Below, piece by piece: positions 5,202 to 7,458 of a DNA stretch of 7,458 bases (its first letter is position 1; each line of letters begins with the position of its first letter). The DNA lies in NCBI GenBank assembly GCA_900542835.1, contig UQPB01000087.1, positions 1-7,458 of the forward strand, given 5' to 3'. Source of the stretch: an uncultured Pelosinus sp. (GTDB taxonomy: Bacteria; Bacillota; Negativicutes; Sporomusales; Acetonemataceae). The translations under genes were made by a program, and so were the position numbers. The notes beneath the pieces are model-generated. The model did not search any database, had not been told where the DNA came from, and was given only the letters and a program-made list of their open reading frames with translations.

Positions 5202-6110
5202 ATGCCTCAGCAGGATGTATCGCATCAGGTGAAAAAAGTACTGTGGCTGATACTGGCCGCCAATTGTCTGGTGGCGCTGACCAAGATCGGCATTGGCGTC
5301 AGTATCCAAAGCAGCAGCATGACCGCCGATGGTTATCATTCGCTAACCGACGGCATATCCAACGTGGTTGGCCTGATTGGGATTGCCCTGGCTGCCAAGC
5401 CGGTCGATTCCGATCACCCCTATGGACATAAAAAGTTTGAATTTCTGACCGGTTTGTTTATCGGCGGCATGCTGCTGGTCATCACGGTCAATATTCTGGT
5501 GGAAGCGGTCGCAAAAATTCTTAACCCGGTAACACCGCAGTTCGGCGCCGAATCACTGATGGCGCTGCTGGCCACGCTGATCGTCAATATCCTTGTCAGC
5601 AGCTATGAAAACAAGCAGGGACATAAACTTAACAGCTATATCCTGATTGCCGATTCCCTGCATACCCGCAGCGATATCTATGTGACGCTGGGCGTATTGC
5701 TGACGCTGGTGGGGATCAAGCTGGGCGCGCCGCCGCTGATCGACCCGCTGGCCTCAATTATTGTCGCCGGCTTCATTGCCCACGCCGCTGTTGACATTAT
5801 CAAATCCACCAGCGCCGTGCTGGTGGATCAGGCGGCAATTGATCTCCCTTTGATCGAAAGCATTACCATGTCCTTTCCCCAGGTCCGCGATGTTCACGAT
5901 ATCCGCAGCAGAGGCAGTGAATCCGCCCTGTTTATCGACATGCATATTCTGATTGACCCGGAAATGAGCATCGCGGCGGCCCACGACCTGGTGCATCAAA
6001 TTGAAGAAAAACTCAAGGAGGAAATCAATCCCTCGCTGCAGGCGCTGATTCACGCCGAGCCGGATAACGAAATAGAGCGAGCGATTCCTGAAGAAAGCAG
6101 CCGGCAGTGA
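5202..6110 (+). CDS. Cation diffusion facilitator (CDF) metal exporter, FieF/CzcD-like
   Basis: An inner-membrane divalent metal/proton antiporter that exports Zn2+ (possibly Fe2+, Cd2+ or Co2+). From the ATG at 5202 it has 302 residues, typical for the family, with about six hydrophobic membrane segments and a soluble C-terminal domain. The transport site is H46xxxD50 in the second membrane segment and H154xxxD158 in the fifth. The H/D/H/D set is usual for zinc CDFs, whereas E. coli FieF has Asp at the first position. The family motif HPYGHKKFE is at 72-80. The cytoplasmic domain (about 205-290) keeps H232, H248, H261, H284 and E286, matching FieF's regulatory zinc-site residues as I recall them. 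The start is chosen for GGAGG 9 nt upstream. An in-frame ATG at 5100 would add 34 residues but lies inside the terminator hairpin of the leader. Expression is probably set by the leader, and transcription ends at the hairpin at 6130-6180. Confidence 0.95.
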   Translation: MPQQDVSHQVKKVLWLILAANCLVALTKIGIGVSIQSSSMTADGYHSLTDGISNVVGLIGIALAAKPVDSDHPYGHKKFEFLTGLFIGGMLLVITVNILVEAVAKILNPVTPQFGAESLMALLATLIVNILVSSYENKQGHKLNSYILIADSLHTRSDIYVTLGVLLTLVGIKLGAPPLIDPLASIIVAGFIAHAAVDIIKSTSAVLVDQAAIDLPLIESITMSFPQVRDVHDIRSRGSESALFIDMHILIDPEMSIAAAHDLVHQIEEKLKEEINPSLQALIHAEPDNEIERAIPEESSRQ

Positions 6111-6129
6111 TCAGGACCGGACGCACATA

Positions 6130-6180
6130 GTAAAAAGGATGCCGCAACTGGTCTTAGCCAGTTTGCGGCATCCTTTTTAC
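6130..6180. terminator. Bidirectional intrinsic terminator between convergent genes
   Basis: A 22-nt arm (6130-6151) pairs with 6158-6180 around a TCTTAG loop, with a single bulged A. The stem has a GGATGCCGCAA core and is flanked by AAAAA on the left and TTTTT on the right. It therefore ends with a T-run on either strand. It serves the metal exporter from the left and the chemoreceptor gene from the right. Confidence 0.9.
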
Positions 6181-6210
6181 CGGGGCGATTGCTTGCTGGC
6201 CGGTAAACCG

Positions 6211-7284
6211 TCAGGCAATCAGCAGCAATTGCCGGCCGGCCTGCTGGATATCTTCCAGCATTTTGCTGATTTCCTGGGTCGCCCGGGCCTGTTCCTGAGT
6301 AATCCGGTTTGTCTGCTCAACCGTCCGCCGTACCTGTTCAACCGAGCGCTGGAACCGGGCCAGCATGCCGTCAATATTGCCGACTGAATCCTGACTTGCC
6401 GTCGCCAGCTTGCGGACTTCGCCGGCGACGACGGAGAAGCCGCGGCCGTACTCGCCGGCCCGCGCCGCCTCGATGGCGGCGTTTAGCCCCAGCAGGTTTG
6501 TCTGCTGCGCCAGTCGCCTGATAATGCCGACTATTTCAGCGGTATTATTGACTTCCTGAGTGGTGGTTCTGGTCATCTCGGTGGTTTGCTGACTGGTCGC
6601 GCTCAGCTCCTGCGACGAAGCACTAAGCTCTTCAACCGCGGCGACCGCCTGTTCGAGCGCGGCATAAATGGTCTGGACCTGCTGCTGAATCTGCCGGGCC
6701 TTATCTTGTTCACGCAGCCGTTCCGCTGACTGGGCCCGGGCAATTTTCAGCGCTTCATTCAACGCGCTTTTAATCGAGGCCTCGCCAATTTCCGAGAATG
6801 CGCCCACTAGGCCGAAGGGTTCGGCCTCATCAATAACGGCACGGGTACCGACAATACCGGTTACGCCTAACGCAGCAAGCTGCTGCAGCAATGGCCGGAT
6901 ATCAGCCTTGTTGTGCCATGGCCGCATAAAAATTTGCGTATTTTGAAGGGAAAATTCATGGGCGCTGTCGTCAGTAAGACTGGTATGCTGAATAACGACG
7001 CCGATTTTTTCTATGCCCCTGACCGATAGTGACTGAATAACCGCCAGCAGGTCATTAATGGTCATTTTCATATCGACAACGCTTTTTTCCGGTAAACGGC
7101 CCAGCGCCTCCGACAGACCGCCACGGCTGATATAAATCGAAGCAGCAGGATATTTAGCGACAACGGCAGGAATATCCTGTGATTTACAGACAACCACCGG
7201 CAAGCTGATTCCCATTTCACCGCTGATTCTTACGGCGGCTTGCGCTACCGTTTCCGTAGGCGCGACAAAGAGAATGTTGTCCAT
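6211..7284 (-). CDS. Soluble chemoreceptor: PrpR_N-type sensor domain fused to a methyl-accepting signalling domain
   Basis: A cytoplasmic receptor of 357 residues with no membrane segment or signal peptide. Residues ~3-185 match the PrpR_N fold (the effector domain of the propionate-catabolism activator PrpR): YISRGGLSEAL at 51-61, IEKIGVVIQ, GVTGIVGTRAVIDEAEPFGL at 140-159, and EASIKSALNEALKIA leading into the linker. Residues ~190-350 are a short methyl-accepting coiled-coil hairpin, with the near-invariant kinase-contact tip at 260-294 (QQTNLLGLNAAIEAA, RAGEYGRGF, SVVAGEVRKLA). It should bind a small organic acid in the cytoplasm and modulate CheA through CheW (inference). No C-terminal CheR-docking pentapeptide is seen. 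Start: AAAGGAG sits 9 nt before the ATG at 7284. An in-frame ATG at 7311 overlaps the -10 box and has no ribosome site, so it is rejected. The nearest neighbour upstream is a probable anion transporter. Confidence 0.9.
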   Translation of the reverse strand: MDNILFVAPTETVAQAAVRISGEMGISLPVVVCKSQDIPAVVAKYPAASIYISRGGLSEALGRLPEKSVVDMKMTINDLLAVIQSLSVRGIEKIGVVIQHTSLTDDSAHEFSLQNTQIFMRPWHNKADIRPLLQQLAALGVTGIVGTRAVIDEAEPFGLVGAFSEIGEASIKSALNEALKIARAQSAERLREQDKARQIQQQVQTIYAALEQAVAAVEELSASSQELSATSQQTTEMTRTTTQEVNNTAEIVGIIRRLAQQTNLLGLNAAIEAARAGEYGRGFSVVAGEVRKLATASQDSVGNIDGMLARFQRSVEQVRRTVEQTNRITQEQARATQEISKMLEDIQQAGRQLLLIA

Positions 7285-7309
7285 GTACCGAAACTCCTTT
7301 GCCTTTGAC

Positions 7310-7336
7310 ATTATATTTTCACCGATTGACCGGCAA
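7310..7336 (-). promoter_or_regulatory. Candidate promoter of the chemoreceptor gene
   Basis: Minus-strand TATAAT at 7310-7315, a perfect -10, would start transcription near 7303 with a 19-nt leader carrying AAAGGAG. The -35 is weaker: TTGCCG (7331-7336) at a short 15-nt spacing, or GTTGCC at 16. It does not look like the flagellar sigma-D consensus. It supports the 7284 start codon. Confidence 0.55.
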
Positions 7337-7368
7337 CGGGCCCCAAAGGAGAAAATTCGCCGCTATGT

Positions 7369-7383
7369 GCCGGCGTCGCCGGC
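7369..7383. repeat. GC-rich inverted repeat between transporter end and chemoreceptor
   Basis: GCCGGC, a GTC spacer and GCCGGC form a perfect 6-bp stem about 20 nt past the minus-strand stop at 7403. No T-run follows on the minus strand, so it is at best a weak terminator or an mRNA 3'-end hairpin. Confidence 0.4.
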
Positions 7384-7402
7384 CCTGGCAGCATGATTCC
7401 CC

Positions 7403-7458
7403 CTACCATAAGCCGATTAGTTTCCAATAAGCCAGGCCAACGGTCATATAGACAAGGA
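7403..7458 (-). CDS. C-terminal tail of a membrane protein, DASS/SLC13-like anion transporter (partial)
   Basis: Only the last 17 codons and a TAG stop (7403-7405) are in the window: LVYMTVGLAYWKLIGLW. The hydrophobic segment ending in a YWKLIGLW motif resembles the extreme C-terminus of DASS family sodium-coupled di/tricarboxylate carriers, which often end in WWK-LGLW-like sequence. The assignment rests on that short tail alone. If correct, an organic-acid carrier lies immediately upstream, on the same strand, of the PrpR_N chemoreceptor, which would fit a shared substrate. The chemoreceptor appears to have its own promoter, so co-transcription is not required. Confidence 0.5.
   Translation of the reverse strand, partial: LVYMTVGLAYWKLIGLW

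Noticed and set aside
7285..7311. Nine extra N-terminal residues on the chemoreceptor from ATG 7311
   Set aside because: The ATG overlaps the TATAAT box, and the AAAGGAG site lies between it and the better-placed ATG 7284.
7314..7457. Alternative minus-strand open frame at the right edge ending at a TAA near 7314
   Set aside because: Its translation is proline- and glycine-rich with no recognisable domain. The neighbouring frame ending at 7403 gives a coherent membrane-protein tail.

Overview
This window looks like chromosomal DNA from an anaerobic, Gram-positive-type (Firmicutes) bacterium. The Sporomusa/Negativicutes group is my best guess, at low confidence. The grounds are AAGGAG/GGAGG ribosome sites, GTG and TTG starts, sigma-A-like promoters with extended -10 boxes, strong intrinsic terminators, TRAP and DASS-type organic-acid transport genes, and a soluble chemoreceptor. 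Base composition is moderately GC-rich by eye, and no mobile element, tRNA, rRNA or CRISPR array is visible.

Left block (1-4770) is a catabolic locus for an unidentified acid sugar or hydroxy acid. Four genes run leftward as one likely operon: a mandelate-racemase-like enolase-superfamily enzyme (2676-3758), a short-chain dehydrogenase (1890-2663), a zinc-dependent medium-chain dehydrogenase (881-1900), and a TRAP transporter substrate-binding lipoprotein cut by the window edge (1-793). An AraC-family regulator (3892-4770) is transcribed divergently. The shared 130-bp control region carries a good promoter for the regulator, a poor and probably activator-dependent promoter for the operon, and direct repeats placed where a class-II activator would bind. 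The likely scheme is capture and uptake by TRAP, oxidation/reduction by the two dehydrogenases to reposition a keto group, then dehydration (or epimerisation) by the enolase-family enzyme. The substrate cannot be read from the sequence.

Middle block (4771-6180) holds a cation diffusion facilitator (zinc-type HxxxD/HxxxD transport site with a FieF-like cytoplasmic domain). It is preceded by a strong promoter and a 204-nt leader. The leader folds as a P1-closed three-way junction followed by an intrinsic terminator, the layout of a metal-responsive riboswitch or other attenuator, and I could not match it to a known class. A long bidirectional terminator separates this gene from the convergent gene on its right.

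Right block (6211-7458) holds, leftward, a soluble methyl-accepting protein in which a PrpR_N-type ligand-binding domain is fused to a chemoreceptor signalling domain. Behind it is the last 17 codons of a membrane protein whose tail resembles DASS/SLC13 anion transporters.

The two strongest candidates for something undescribed are the structured leader of the metal exporter and the PrpR_N-chemoreceptor fusion. The acid-sugar operon is a recognisable type with an unassigned substrate.
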